Shown here in pieces: positions 56,939 through 64,000 of a stretch of DNA of 64,000 nucleotides. The translations under genes and the position numbers were made by a program. The DNA is from Bacillus methanolicus MGA3 (lineage in GTDB: Bacteria > Bacillota > Bacilli > Bacillales > Cytobacillaceae). The notes below the pieces were generated by a model. The model was given only the letters and a program-made list of their open reading frames with translations. It had not been told where the DNA came from and made no database searches. Within the stretch, counting starts at the first letter, position 1. Every line of letters starts with the position of its first letter. The stretch covers positions 294,843-358,842 of the forward strand of contig NZ_CP007739.1 of the NCBI RefSeq assembly GCF_000724485.1, in the 5' to 3' direction.

Positions 56939-58690
56939 ATGATGGTTAATGAGCGGCCTTTGGAAGAATGGATTAAGAATCTCAGTGAGGCGAGTTTGCA
57001 AAAGAATATTGACCGCCGCAGTTTTCTTCATATTGCCGGTAAAATTGCGGGGCTTTCACTTGGTTTTGTCATCGCACAGTCTATAGGGGGATTTGAGGTC
57101 AATGCTGCCCCAAGATTTAGAGACTACCCTTTTACACTTGGTGTTGCTTCAGGTGATCCGCTATCAGACAGTGTGGTACTATGGACAAGATTGGCTCCAG
57201 ATCCGTTGGGCGGCGGAGGAATGTCTTCCCAGGCGGTACCAGTTAAATGGGAGGTTGCTATAGATGAATATTTCCGCAAAATTGTCCAGCGCGGCACTGA
57301 ATTAGCAGTGCCTGAGCTCGGTCATTCTATTCATGTGGAAGTACACGGACTAAAACCAAACTTTGAATACTTTTACCGGTTCAAAAGCGGAAATGAAGTG
57401 AGCCCCGTCGGAAAAACAAAAACACTCCCAGAAATTGGAACAAGCGTTTCCAGTCTAGCTTTCGCGTTTGCATCCTGTCAGCAGTATGAACATGGATACT
57501 ATACTGCATATAAGCATATGTCCAAAGAAGATCTTGATCTCGTCTTCCACCTAGGCGATTACATATATGAATATGGACCGAATGAATATGTTTCAAACAC
57601 AGGAAATGTCCGAACACACAATAGTCCAGAAATCATTACGCTTGAAGACTACCGAAACCGCTATGCCCAATATCGTTCAGATGTAAATCTGAAAGCCGCC
57701 CATGCTGCCTTCCCGTGGGTTGTGACATGGGATGATCATGAAGTCGAAAACAACTATGCGAATGTCATTCCTGAAAAAGGGCAGTCGGTTGAGGCATTTA
57801 TCAAACGTCGAGCTGCTGCGTACCAGGCTTATTATGAGCACATGCCGCTCCGCCAATCATCTTTGCCACACGGCGGTGATATGCAATTATATAGGAATTT
57901 CTCTTACGGTGATTTAGCATCTTTTTTTGTTCTTGATACACGTCAATACCGTGATGACCAAGCAAATGGCGATGGAAGCAAACCGCATACGCCAGAATCT
58001 TTGGATCCGAATCGCACCCTTTTGGGAGCAGAACAGGAAGAGTGGCTTTTAGGCAATCTTGGCAATTCATCGTCACAATGGAATGTGCTGGCACAGCAAG
58101 TTTTCTTTTCACAGCGGAATTATGGAACAAGCACATCCCCAAAATTTAGTATGGATTCTTGGGACGGTTACCCGGCAGCACGTCAGCGTATTACTGATTT
58201 CGTTGCAAGCAACAATATTAATAATTTGATCGTCTTGACAGGGGATGTCCACGCAAGCTGGGCATCAAACCTGATGACGGATTATAATGATCCAAATTCT
58301 AAAATTATCGGTGCTGAATTTGTCGGAACTTCCATTACATCCGGAGGGAACGGAGCTGATAAGAGGGCAGACACCGATCGTATTTTAGGGTTGAACCCGC
58401 AAATTAAATTCTTTAACGACTATCGGGGCTATGTCCGCTGCAGGGTCACTCCAGAATACTGGCAAGCTGATTACCGTGTGCTCCCATTTGTTACAAAACC
58501 GGGTGCCGATATTTCAACAAGAGCGTCCTTTACTTATGAAAAAGATCAAACGGGACTGAAAGAAATATCGTCTACAATTGTTCCGGAAGGTGTTCGAATT
58601 TCAAATGAAGTCGAAGAAGACCGCAATCGGGCCCATGGCCGCGCCCATGAAAGACAAATGCAAAGGAAATTGAAAAACTTCACGAATTAA
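56939..58690 (+). CDS. phoD: Alkaline phosphatase/phosphodiesterase PhoD
   Basis: A secreted Ca2+/Fe3+ metallophosphatase (583 aa) for phosphate scavenging, closely matching B. subtilis PhoD. The N-terminus carries a twin-arginine signal (DRRSFLHIAGK near 25-35, then a hydrophobic stretch ending VNAAP). FASCQQYEHGYYTAY, FHLGDYIYEYGPNEY, VTWDDHEVENNY and TGDVHASW are the metal-binding and catalytic blocks. GAGAGGGGATG precedes two adjacent ATGs (56939 or 56942). No tatA/tatC pair follows, unlike in B. subtilis. Confidence 0.96.
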   Translation: MMVNERPLEEWIKNLSEASLQKNIDRRSFLHIAGKIAGLSLGFVIAQSIGGFEVNAAPRFRDYPFTLGVASGDPLSDSVVLWTRLAPDPLGGGGMSSQAVPVKWEVAIDEYFRKIVQRGTELAVPELGHSIHVEVHGLKPNFEYFYRFKSGNEVSPVGKTKTLPEIGTSVSSLAFAFASCQQYEHGYYTAYKHMSKEDLDLVFHLGDYIYEYGPNEYVSNTGNVRTHNSPEIITLEDYRNRYAQYRSDVNLKAAHAAFPWVVTWDDHEVENNYANVIPEKGQSVEAFIKRRAAAYQAYYEHMPLRQSSLPHGGDMQLYRNFSYGDLASFFVLDTRQYRDDQANGDGSKPHTPESLDPNRTLLGAEQEEWLLGNLGNSSSQWNVLAQQVFFSQRNYGTSTSPKFSMDSWDGYPAARQRITDFVASNNINNLIVLTGDVHASWASNLMTDYNDPNSKIIGAEFVGTSITSGGNGADKRADTDRILGLNPQIKFFNDYRGYVRCRVTPEYWQADYRVLPFVTKPGADISTRASFTYEKDQTGLKEISSTIVPEGVRISNEVEEDRNRAHGRAHERQMQRKLKNFTN

Positions 58691-59031
58691 TGAGGCTTGT
58701 ACCATATCAAAAAATAGAAATTCGGGGTAAAGGCAAACGGACGGACGGCACATTGCCAAACTGGTAATAAATGGTTGATCCGGACCTTGGTGCGAAGTCC
58801 ATAATAAAGCCAGATTTGACACACCAATTGCTTTTTTCTCTGTTTTGCTTTATCTTCTTTTGAGAGATACCTGCATAAATAAACAGGTAAAATATAAAAA
58901 GCAAATCGATTTTATTAAAGAAGCTTTTTCCTAAAAAAGGGATATTATGTTACTATTAAATCCATAGCTTATTAAACGGTAAGGTTTGAATGAAACCTTA
59001 AAGAGAAAGTATGCAGGAGGATTAATAGTCT
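58691..59031. other. Intergenic region without a gene
   Basis: About 340 nt between phoD and mapB. The ORFs that can be drawn here on the minus strand have no ribosome site and unlikely composition. I see no clear terminator, riboswitch or repeat. Confidence 0.5.
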
Positions 59032-59775
59032 GTGATTATAAAAACGGAAGAAGATCTTAAAGGTCTGCAAGAGATAGGAAAAATTGTCGGAACAATACGG
59101 GATGAAATGATTCAAGCAGCAAAGCCAGGTATTACAACCAAAGAATTGGACGAATTTGCTGGAAAGCTTTTTGAGAAATTTGGAGCGGTTTCAGGACCTA
59201 AAGGTCAATATGATTTTCCAGGCTTTACTTGTATAAGCGTTAATGAAGAAATTGCCCATGGAATTCCCGGGCAGCGTGTCATTCAAGAAGGGGACTTAGT
59301 AAATATTGATGTTTCTGGTTCTAAGAATGGCTATTTTGCAGATACCGGATTATCTATAGTGGTTGGACAAGGAGATTCGGTTCTATTTAACCTTTGTGAA
59401 GTAACAAAAAAAGCCTTTGATGCAGGCTTAAATAAAATCAAAGTGGCTTCAAGAAAAAATGGTATAGGTAAAGCTGTTTATCAAACCGCCAGGCAACATG
59501 GTTTTACAGTAATTAAGAACCTTACTGGGCATGGAATAGGATTATCTTTGCACGAATCCCCTGATCATATTTTAAATTATTATGACGCATGGGATAATGA
59601 GTTGCTAAAAGAAGGCATGGTCATCGCGTTTGAACCTTTTATTTCGACAGGAGCAGAAGAAGTGATTGAAAAAGGAGACGGCTGGACATATATTACTAAA
59701 GACAAAAGTTTTGTCGCTCAAATTGAACATACAATCATCATTACAAAAGACGGCCCTTTGATTGTAACGCTTTAA
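59032..59775 (+). CDS. mapB: Type I methionine aminopeptidase MapB (YflG-like)
   Basis: A cytoplasmic metallopeptidase (247 aa) that removes the initiator methionine. Metal ligands lie in NIDVSGSKNGYFADTG, GHGIGLSLHE, AFEPFIS and AQIEHTIII. It is closer to the stand-alone B. subtilis YflG/MapB than to the ribosomal-cluster Map. GTG start with AGGAGG 11 nt upstream. A weak AT-rich hairpin follows at 59816-59835. Confidence 0.93.
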   Translation: MIIKTEEDLKGLQEIGKIVGTIRDEMIQAAKPGITTKELDEFAGKLFEKFGAVSGPKGQYDFPGFTCISVNEEIAHGIPGQRVIQEGDLVNIDVSGSKNGYFADTGLSIVVGQGDSVLFNLCEVTKKAFDAGLNKIKVASRKNGIGKAVYQTARQHGFTVIKNLTGHGIGLSLHESPDHILNYYDAWDNELLKEGMVIAFEPFISTGAEEVIEKGDGWTYITKDKSFVAQIEHTIIITKDGPLIVTL

Positions 59776-59898
59776 AAAGCTAAAGATCAAAGGTGGCGTA
59801 AAGTATATTTTCTGTAAAAATAGAAACCTATTTTTATAGTTTAAAACTTTCCAAAACAGTCGAAAATAGAAATAGAGTAAAATGAGAGGGAGAGTTAG

Positions 59899-60069
59899 AT
59901 GCTTGTATTAAAACATTATTTCTTAAGTGAAATCGAACGGTTCCAGAAGGAAAGAACGGTACTAAGTGTAATGAATGATTTGACGGAAGAACAGGTTTTA
60001 GCAATGGATGACAGGGAACTATTGGAGATATACAATGAATGCATAAAAGAAAAGCTTATCACAGGATAG
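59899..60069 (+). CDS. Short hypothetical protein (56 aa)
   Basis: Begins MLVLKHYFLSEIERFQKER and continues MNDLTEEQVLAMDDRELLEI; two helices rich in acidic residues with an EEQ..MDDRELLEIY pattern. It may belong to the small BH0509-like group of Bacillus proteins, but I am not sure. GAGGGAGAG lies 5-6 nt before the ATG. Its stop codon is inside a hairpin (AAAAGC..GATAGGCTTTT). Confidence 0.6.
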   Translation: MLVLKHYFLSEIERFQKERTVLSVMNDLTEEQVLAMDDRELLEIYNECIKEKLITG

Positions 60070-60082
60070 GCTTTTCGATGAA

Positions 60083-60133
60083 GGCTCATAAACGAGAAAT
60101 TCATTTAGGGTTCTCTGCTTGAAAATGGCTTAT
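60083..60133 (+). repeat. Degenerate ~22-nt-period repeat
   Basis: GGCTCAT at 60083 and GGCTTAT at 60127, with a degraded unit between, repeat the GGCTYAT pattern of the arrays at 2935-3060 (inverted) and 15483-15516. Confidence 0.4.
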
Positions 60134-60152
60134 TGCCGGGACATTCTGGACT

Positions 60153-60172
60153 TTAATCAAACGTTTGATTAA
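60153..60172. promoter_or_regulatory. Perfect 20-bp palindrome, copy 2
   Basis: TTAATCAAACGTTTGATTAA, identical to 36331-36350. It lies between the 56-aa ORF and rlmCD, about 210 bp upstream of the likely rlmCD promoter. Confidence 0.6.
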
Positions 60173-60244
60173 GAATTATAATTCCGGAAAATTGCTCAAG
60201 AATTAGGCGATATTTGTTAAGGACAGTTTCCTAAAATTTTCGGT

Positions 60245-60363
60245 TATCGACCACTTTTTGAATTTATCGACCACATTACATGATATATCGACCACTTTTT
60301 AAATATATCGACCACATTACATGATATATCAACCACTTTTTGAATTTATCGACCATTTTTCGC
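60245..60363 (+). repeat. Alternating TATCGACCAC tandem array
   Basis: Six adjacent 20-21-nt units begin TATCGACCAC (one TATCAACCAC, the last TATCGACCAT). The second halves alternate between TTTTTGAATT-like and ATTACATGATA, so the higher-order period is about 41 nt (A-B-A-B-A-A'). There are no unique spacers. It ends about 20 nt before the rlmCD -10 region. Confidence 0.85.
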
Positions 60364-60379
60364 AATCCGGCCGTCTTTG

Positions 60380-60388
60380 TGCTACAAT
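60380..60388 (+). promoter_or_regulatory. Extended -10 of rlmCD
   Basis: TGCTACAAT, an extended -10 element about 49 nt before the ATG. No clear -35 box; the tandem array ends just upstream. Confidence 0.45.
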
Positions 60389-60436
60389 CTTTTCTGTCAA
60401 ATCGGAAACGTAAACTACAAGCAAAGGAAGAAAGCA

Positions 60437-61819
60437 ATGAGCAAAACACTGCCGGTTCAAAAAAACGATTATATAGATGTTACTTTTGAAGACCTGACGC
60501 ATGATGGAGCAGGCGTTGCCAAGGTGGATGGCTACCCGATCTTCGTTCCAAAAGCACTGCCAGGTGAAAAAGCTAAAATAAAAGTCATTAAAATAAACAA
60601 AAGCTATGGCATCGGCCGTCTGATTGAGATTTATGAAAGAAGCCATTACCGCGTTGACGTGGCAAGCGGTGACGCCCATAAATACGGAGGCTGCCAGCTT
60701 CAGCACATGAGTTATGAAGGGCAGCTGCAGTTTAAAGAAAATCAAGTCCGGCAAGTGCTCACCCGCATCGGCAAACTAGAAGATGTGAAGGTCCATCCAA
60801 TTTTAGGTATGGACAACCCTTGGCACTACCGAAACAAAGCTCAAGTTCCTGTTGGTGAAAAAGACGGTAAACTCATTGCCGGCTTTTTTAAACCGCGAAG
60901 CCATGAAATCGTCGATACAAATGAAAGCCTAATACAGATTCCGGAAATCAATAAAGCAGTGCAGGCAGTGAAGGAAATCTGCAGCGAACTCGGAATTCCG
61001 GCTTATAATGAAGAGGCACATAAAGGAGTGCTTCGCCACATTATGGCCCGCTACGGAAAACAAACAGGGGAGCTCATGGTTGTCATTATTACAAGAACAG
61101 CCGACATCCCGCATAAAAACAAACTAGTCAAAGAAATTATCGCCCGTCTCCCGAAAGTAAAATCGATTGTCCATAACGTAAATCCAAAGCGGACGAACGT
61201 TATTTTAGGCGAGAAAACAACTGTACTTTGGGGAAATGAAGTCATCTATGATTATATTGGGAACGTTAAATTTGCTATCTCTGCCTTGTCCTTTTATCAG
61301 GTGAACCCTGACCAAACGAAAGTGCTGTATGACAAAGCTCTGGAGTACGCCGGATTGACTGGGGAAGAAACAGTCATTGATGCATACTGCGGCATCGGAA
61401 CGATCTCATTGTTCCTTGCTCAAAAAGCGAAAAAAGTATTCGGCGTTGAAGTTGTACCGGAAGCAATTGAAGATGCAAAGCGAAATGCCGAATTAAATGG
61501 AATCACCAACGCCGAATTTGCCGTTGGGGAGGCGGAAGTCGTCATTCCTAAATGGTATAAAGAAGGAAACAAAGCAGACGTACTCGTGGTCGACCCGCCG
61601 CGGAAAGGCTGCGATGAGGCGTTATTGAAGGCGATTATTGATATGAAACCGAAAAAGGTTGTGTATGTATCTTGTAATCCAGCGACTCTCTCTCGTGACT
61701 TGCGAATCCTTGAGGATGGTGGATATAAAACGCTTGAAGTGCAGCCAGTGGATATGTTTCCGCAGACGATGCATGTTGAGGTGATAGTGAAGCTTGTTTT
61801 AAAAGGTACAGTAGAATAA
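60437..61819 (+). CDS. rlmCD: 23S rRNA (uracil-C5)-methyltransferase RlmCD
   Basis: A SAM-dependent enzyme (460 aa; YefA in B. subtilis) that methylates U747 and U1939 of 23S rRNA. A TRAM domain is N-terminal ([12 protein letters not shown]), the SAM-binding motif is [14 protein letters not shown] near 317, [13 protein letters not shown] and the catalytic Cys in [14 protein letters not shown] near 418 follow. Oddly, the usual CX5CX2C iron-sulfur site reads [10 protein letters not shown] here (only Cys86 kept), and the fourth ligand position is also non-Cys (NESLIQ). ATG 60437 follows AAAGGAAG. Confidence 0.93.
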   Translation: MSKTLPVQKNDYIDVTFEDLTHDGAGVAKVDGYPIFVPKALPGEKAKIKVIKINKSYGIGRLIEIYERSHYRVDVASGDAHKYGGCQLQHMSYEGQLQFKENQVRQVLTRIGKLEDVKVHPILGMDNPWHYRNKAQVPVGEKDGKLIAGFFKPRSHEIVDTNESLIQIPEINKAVQAVKEICSELGIPAYNEEAHKGVLRHIMARYGKQTGELMVVIITRTADIPHKNKLVKEIIARLPKVKSIVHNVNPKRTNVILGEKTTVLWGNEVIYDYIGNVKFAISALSFYQVNPDQTKVLYDKALEYAGLTGEETVIDAYCGIGTISLFLAQKAKKVFGVEVVPEAIEDAKRNAELNGITNAEFAVGEAEVVIPKWYKEGNKADVLVVDPPRKGCDEALLKAIIDMKPKKVVYVSCNPATLSRDLRILEDGGYKTLEVQPVDMFPQTMHVEVIVKLVLKGTVE

Positions 61820-61828
61820 ACTGTACCT
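61804..61828. terminator. Inverted repeat at the rlmCD stop / recombinase 3' end
   Basis: AGGTACAGT and ACTGTACCT, 9-bp perfect arms around AGAATAA, span the rlmCD stop codon. On the minus strand the hairpin is followed by TTTT, so it can terminate the recombinase transcript. It is also a candidate place for the element's attachment site. Confidence 0.6.
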
Positions 61829-61830
61829 AA

Positions 61831-63365
61831 TTAAGAAGAAAGTGAGGGGGAAAGGTTGTAATGTATTTTAATCTTTCCTTCCTCATAAACTTCTATCTTA
61901 TTAATGAGTCTTTGTAGAACTTGCTTTAATACCTGTTCATCGTCAATGTCAAGGTTAGCAAAGCGTTCTACTTCCTTTTTAAAGAACTGTAATTCTTCTG
62001 CGGTATCTTTTCTAGTAGATAGAGCGGATTGAAGCTCAGCTTTTTTGACTGCAAGTTCCTTCTGTTGTTGGGCTATTCTTTCATTTTGAGCCTTGAATTG
62101 CTCTATTGTGATATGCCCCTCTGTATGCAGCGTTAGAATATTATCAAACCGTTTGTTTACTTCTTTAAGTTGTCTCTCAGTTTGCTTAATTTCCTTTTCA
62201 AAGTTGGAACTTACAGAACTAACTTTCTTCTCTGCGATACCGTAAAGCTTTTCTAGTTTAAGACTATCTTTTATAAGACCCCTGAGGTCATCTTTAACAG
62301 TCTGCAAGAGAATACTTTCCTCAATGATATGTGAAGAGCAATGAACGGTTGTAAACTTTACATAGCCCCCACAAACATAAGCCCCTTTACGTCTATCAGG
62401 CTTAAAATGCATTCCACTTCCACAGTCTGCACATTTAGCGATATGAGCAAATAAACTCTCTTTACCGTTGCTTCTGTGGGCTCCTTTTTTCTTCATGAGT
62501 TCCTGAACCGCTCTAAAATCATCTTCCGTAATGAGAGGGGGATGAGTGTTTTTAATAATGATTTGCTTTTCAAGGTCTACCTTTTTTCTAATCTTATACA
62601 ACTCAGAGTCACTTAGAAACTTTGTTGTTTCTTCTCTGTTGTGTACTAGGCTTCCTGTGTAAGCAGGGTTGTTTAGGATACCTTTTATTGTGTTCTGGTG
62701 CCATTTTGCTCCTGCATTAATGGCTCCTGCTACTGCTCTTGGTGTAGGTATGCCCCTTGACATAAAATCATTTGTAATTTTAAACATTCCCCACCCTTGG
62801 TAGAGGTAAAGATGAAAAATCTCTTTTACATAAGGAGCGGTTCTTTCGTCTACTTCTAGCTGATTAGTATGAGGGTTCATCTTATAACCATAGGGAGGAA
62901 CAGACGCTTTATATTTCCCTTGTTTTGCTCGTTCTTTCAAGCCCAATTTTACCCTATGGGACAGCTTTAGGTTTTCTTCTTTAGCAAATACAGCTTTTAA
63001 CTCAAAGGGCATTGAACTGTCACTTGTTTTAGAGTCGTAGAAATCCTCAGGGAGTATTAAGCGGACATTTTGTCTCTCAATCTGTTCAGCAGTCTGTAAA
63101 CTTTGTACAGTGTTTCTTCCCAGCCTTGATACGACTTAGCAATAACAACGTCAATATCCTTCTTTTCAAGGTCTTGTAGCAATTTGTTAAGCCCTGTACG
63201 GTTCTTTATTCCTGCCCCGCTTATACCATTATCAATATATCTTTCGATAACGGTAAACCCTTTCTCATGAGCTATACTCTCAGCTAAAGAGATTTGATTT
63301 TGTAAACTGTTCTGTTGTTCTTCCTTTCTCGTACTAACACGAGCATAAATTGCACATTTCATCAA
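61831..63365 (-). pseudogene. Large serine recombinase, frameshifted
   Basis: Two adjacent frames together give one large serine integrase of about 511 aa. The N-terminal catalytic domain (MMKCAIYARVSTRKEEQ.., catalytic Ser11) is readable to IDVVIAKS; the sequence then continues in another frame as VSRLGRNTVQSLQTAEQ and runs through the recombinase domain, a zinc ribbon (CADCGSGMHF..YVCGGY) and a coiled coil. One base is missing near 63133-63134 (1535 nt, not divisible by three). It is either a recent pseudogene or a sequencing error. Such enzymes integrate phages and mobile elements. Confidence 0.88.
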
Positions 63366-63511
63366 TTCGCCACTCCTTTAGTAGTAGGAGTGACATTAGT
63401 TCTTTCCTTATCGTAGGAAGCATTTGACATTTTGTCAATCATATATTCAAGAAATGATTGTACAATCTCTTCTAATGACTCTGACCCTATAAACTCTCTT
63501 TCAACTTTCAT
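63362..63511 (-). CDS. Small protein upstream of the recombinase
   Basis: A 49-aa protein starting MKVEREFIGSESLEEIVQSF, unrecognised. It overlaps the recombinase start by 4 nt (ATGA), so the two are translationally coupled. GAGGGGGA lies about 6 nt before the ATG at 63511; the longer frame to 63604 has no ribosome site. Small acidic ORFs often precede serine recombinases in phage-like elements; it could be an accessory such as a directionality factor, but that is a guess. Confidence 0.6.
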   Translation of the reverse strand: MKVEREFIGSESLEEIVQSFLEYMIDKMSNASYDKERTNVTPTTKGVAN

Positions 63512-63574
63512 GAAAAATCCCCCTCTTTTAGGTAATGCTGCTTTGCTCAGCCTAGTAATTGTTTTAAGGAAGGG

Positions 63575-63617
63575 AATTGTTGCGAAAAAATTTTTTTGTA
63601 TCATTATCGCAACAATT
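63575..63617. promoter_or_regulatory. Inverted repeat in the divergent control region
   Basis: AATTGTTGCGA (63575-63585) and TCGCAACAATT (63607-63617) are perfect 11-bp inverted copies separated by 21 nt. They lie between the leftward recombinase unit and the rightward helix-turn-helix gene, the expected place for a repressor operator of a mobile element. Confidence 0.55.
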
Positions 63618-63687
63618 GGAGGGCATACCTCGATAACTATGTTGAAAGTACATGCTACTTTAAAAATTATTATTAGGGGGAGTCATT

Positions 63688-64000
63688 ATGGTATGGGTAA
63701 TGGAGAGGTTAGTAAATATGTCTAAGGAGAGTATAAGTGAAAATCATTTTGTAGCTGTTCCTAATTCATTAAGGAAATGTATTGGTCTTTCTGCAAACGA
63801 TAAGGATGTATTATATGATATTTTATGGTCGATTAATGATAATGAAAGCTGTTTTCCATCTAAATCGACTATTGCGGAAAGGTTAAATATAGGTGAAAGT
63901 ACAGTAGGGAGGTCATTGAACAAGCTACACTCAATGTACTTCCTTAACATTGAGAATAGAGTAGGAACATCTAATCTTTATTCAATATGTTTACTAGAGG
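63688..64000 (+). CDS. Helix-turn-helix protein, 3' end outside window
   Basis: An open frame without stop up to the window edge (104 codons). From FVAVPNSLRKCIGLSANDKD it shows a winged-helix DNA-binding domain with CFPSKSTIAERLNIGESTVG as the recognition part, the HTH_36-like type found in replication and regulatory proteins of plasmids, phages and conjugative elements. The start is either ATG 63688 (AGGGGGAG upstream) or ATG 63718 (GGAGAGG 9 nt upstream). It is divergent from the recombinase genes. Confidence 0.7.
   Translation, partial: MVWVMERLVNMSKESISENHFVAVPNSLRKCIGLSANDKDVLYDILWSINDNESCFPSKSTIAERLNIGESTVGRSLNKLHSMYFLNIENRVGTSNLYSICLLE

Noticed and set aside
58601..58904. Minus-strand ORFs after phoD as a missing tat gene
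   Set aside because: No TatA/TatC-like hydrophobic pattern and no ribosome site.
60245..60363. CRISPR array
   Set aside because: Units are 20-21 nt, directly adjacent and alternate between two fixed halves; there are no unique spacers and no cas genes.

Overview
The window is a stretch of a low-GC Firmicutes chromosome from the family Bacillaceae. Most proteins are recognisable Bacillus subtilis orthologues (PurE to PurD, YerA/B/C, PcrB, PcrA, LigA, CamS, GatCAB, RacA, DgkB, KimA, PhoD, RlmCD). Gene order partly follows B. subtilis, but many blocks are inserted or moved, so this is a relative of the B. subtilis group, not a member of it. I cannot name the species.

Layout. 1-2845: the 3' part of a 23S rRNA gene, a 5S rRNA gene and their terminator. 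2850-3442: no gene, but a 20-nt-period degenerate repeat. 3443-16844: yebG, then the twelve-gene purine operon purEKBCSQLFMNHD behind two PurBoxes, a sigma-A promoter and a guanine riboswitch with a terminator; the operon takes PRPP to IMP. 16822-28858: a 37-codon membrane peptide and a YgaP-like membrane protein on the minus strand, then yerA, yerB, yerC, pcrB-pcrA-ligA-camS and rocA. 29116-36160: the glyoxylate shunt (aceB-aceA), a yueI-like gene and gatCAB. 36435-39474: tRNA-Pro(GGG) and the TPP-riboswitch genes thiW-thiC with a small zinc-finger-like ORF. 39621-48769: racA and plsY (minus strand), a phosphatase/fructosamine-kinase pair that looks like a protein-deglycation unit, uppP, dgkB, an intracellular subtilisin, pncB and an unknown minus-strand ORF.

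48937-54559 is the most interesting part: a SAM-I riboswitch with a terminator in front of thiolase, AMP-forming acyl-CoA synthetase, acyl-CoA-dehydrogenase-like flavoprotein and MetQ-like lipoprotein. It reads as a methionine/SAM-repressed operon that activates and breaks down an acyl compound, perhaps an organosulfur acid, to scavenge sulfur. It is followed by kimA, phoD with a Pho box, mapB, a 56-aa ORF and rlmCD. From about 61820 to the end the window enters a probable integrated element: a frameshifted large serine recombinase, a small upstream ORF and a divergent helix-turn-helix gene cut by the window edge.

The intergenic regions are rich in repeats: a ~120-bp hairpin element in three copies, GGGTCAGACCC palindromes, a 120-bp hairpin repeat at 20755, 20-22-nt-period arrays, and two identical 20-bp palindromes about 24 kb apart. 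Family identifications rest on reading the proteins and on memory of Bacillus orthologues; no database search was possible.
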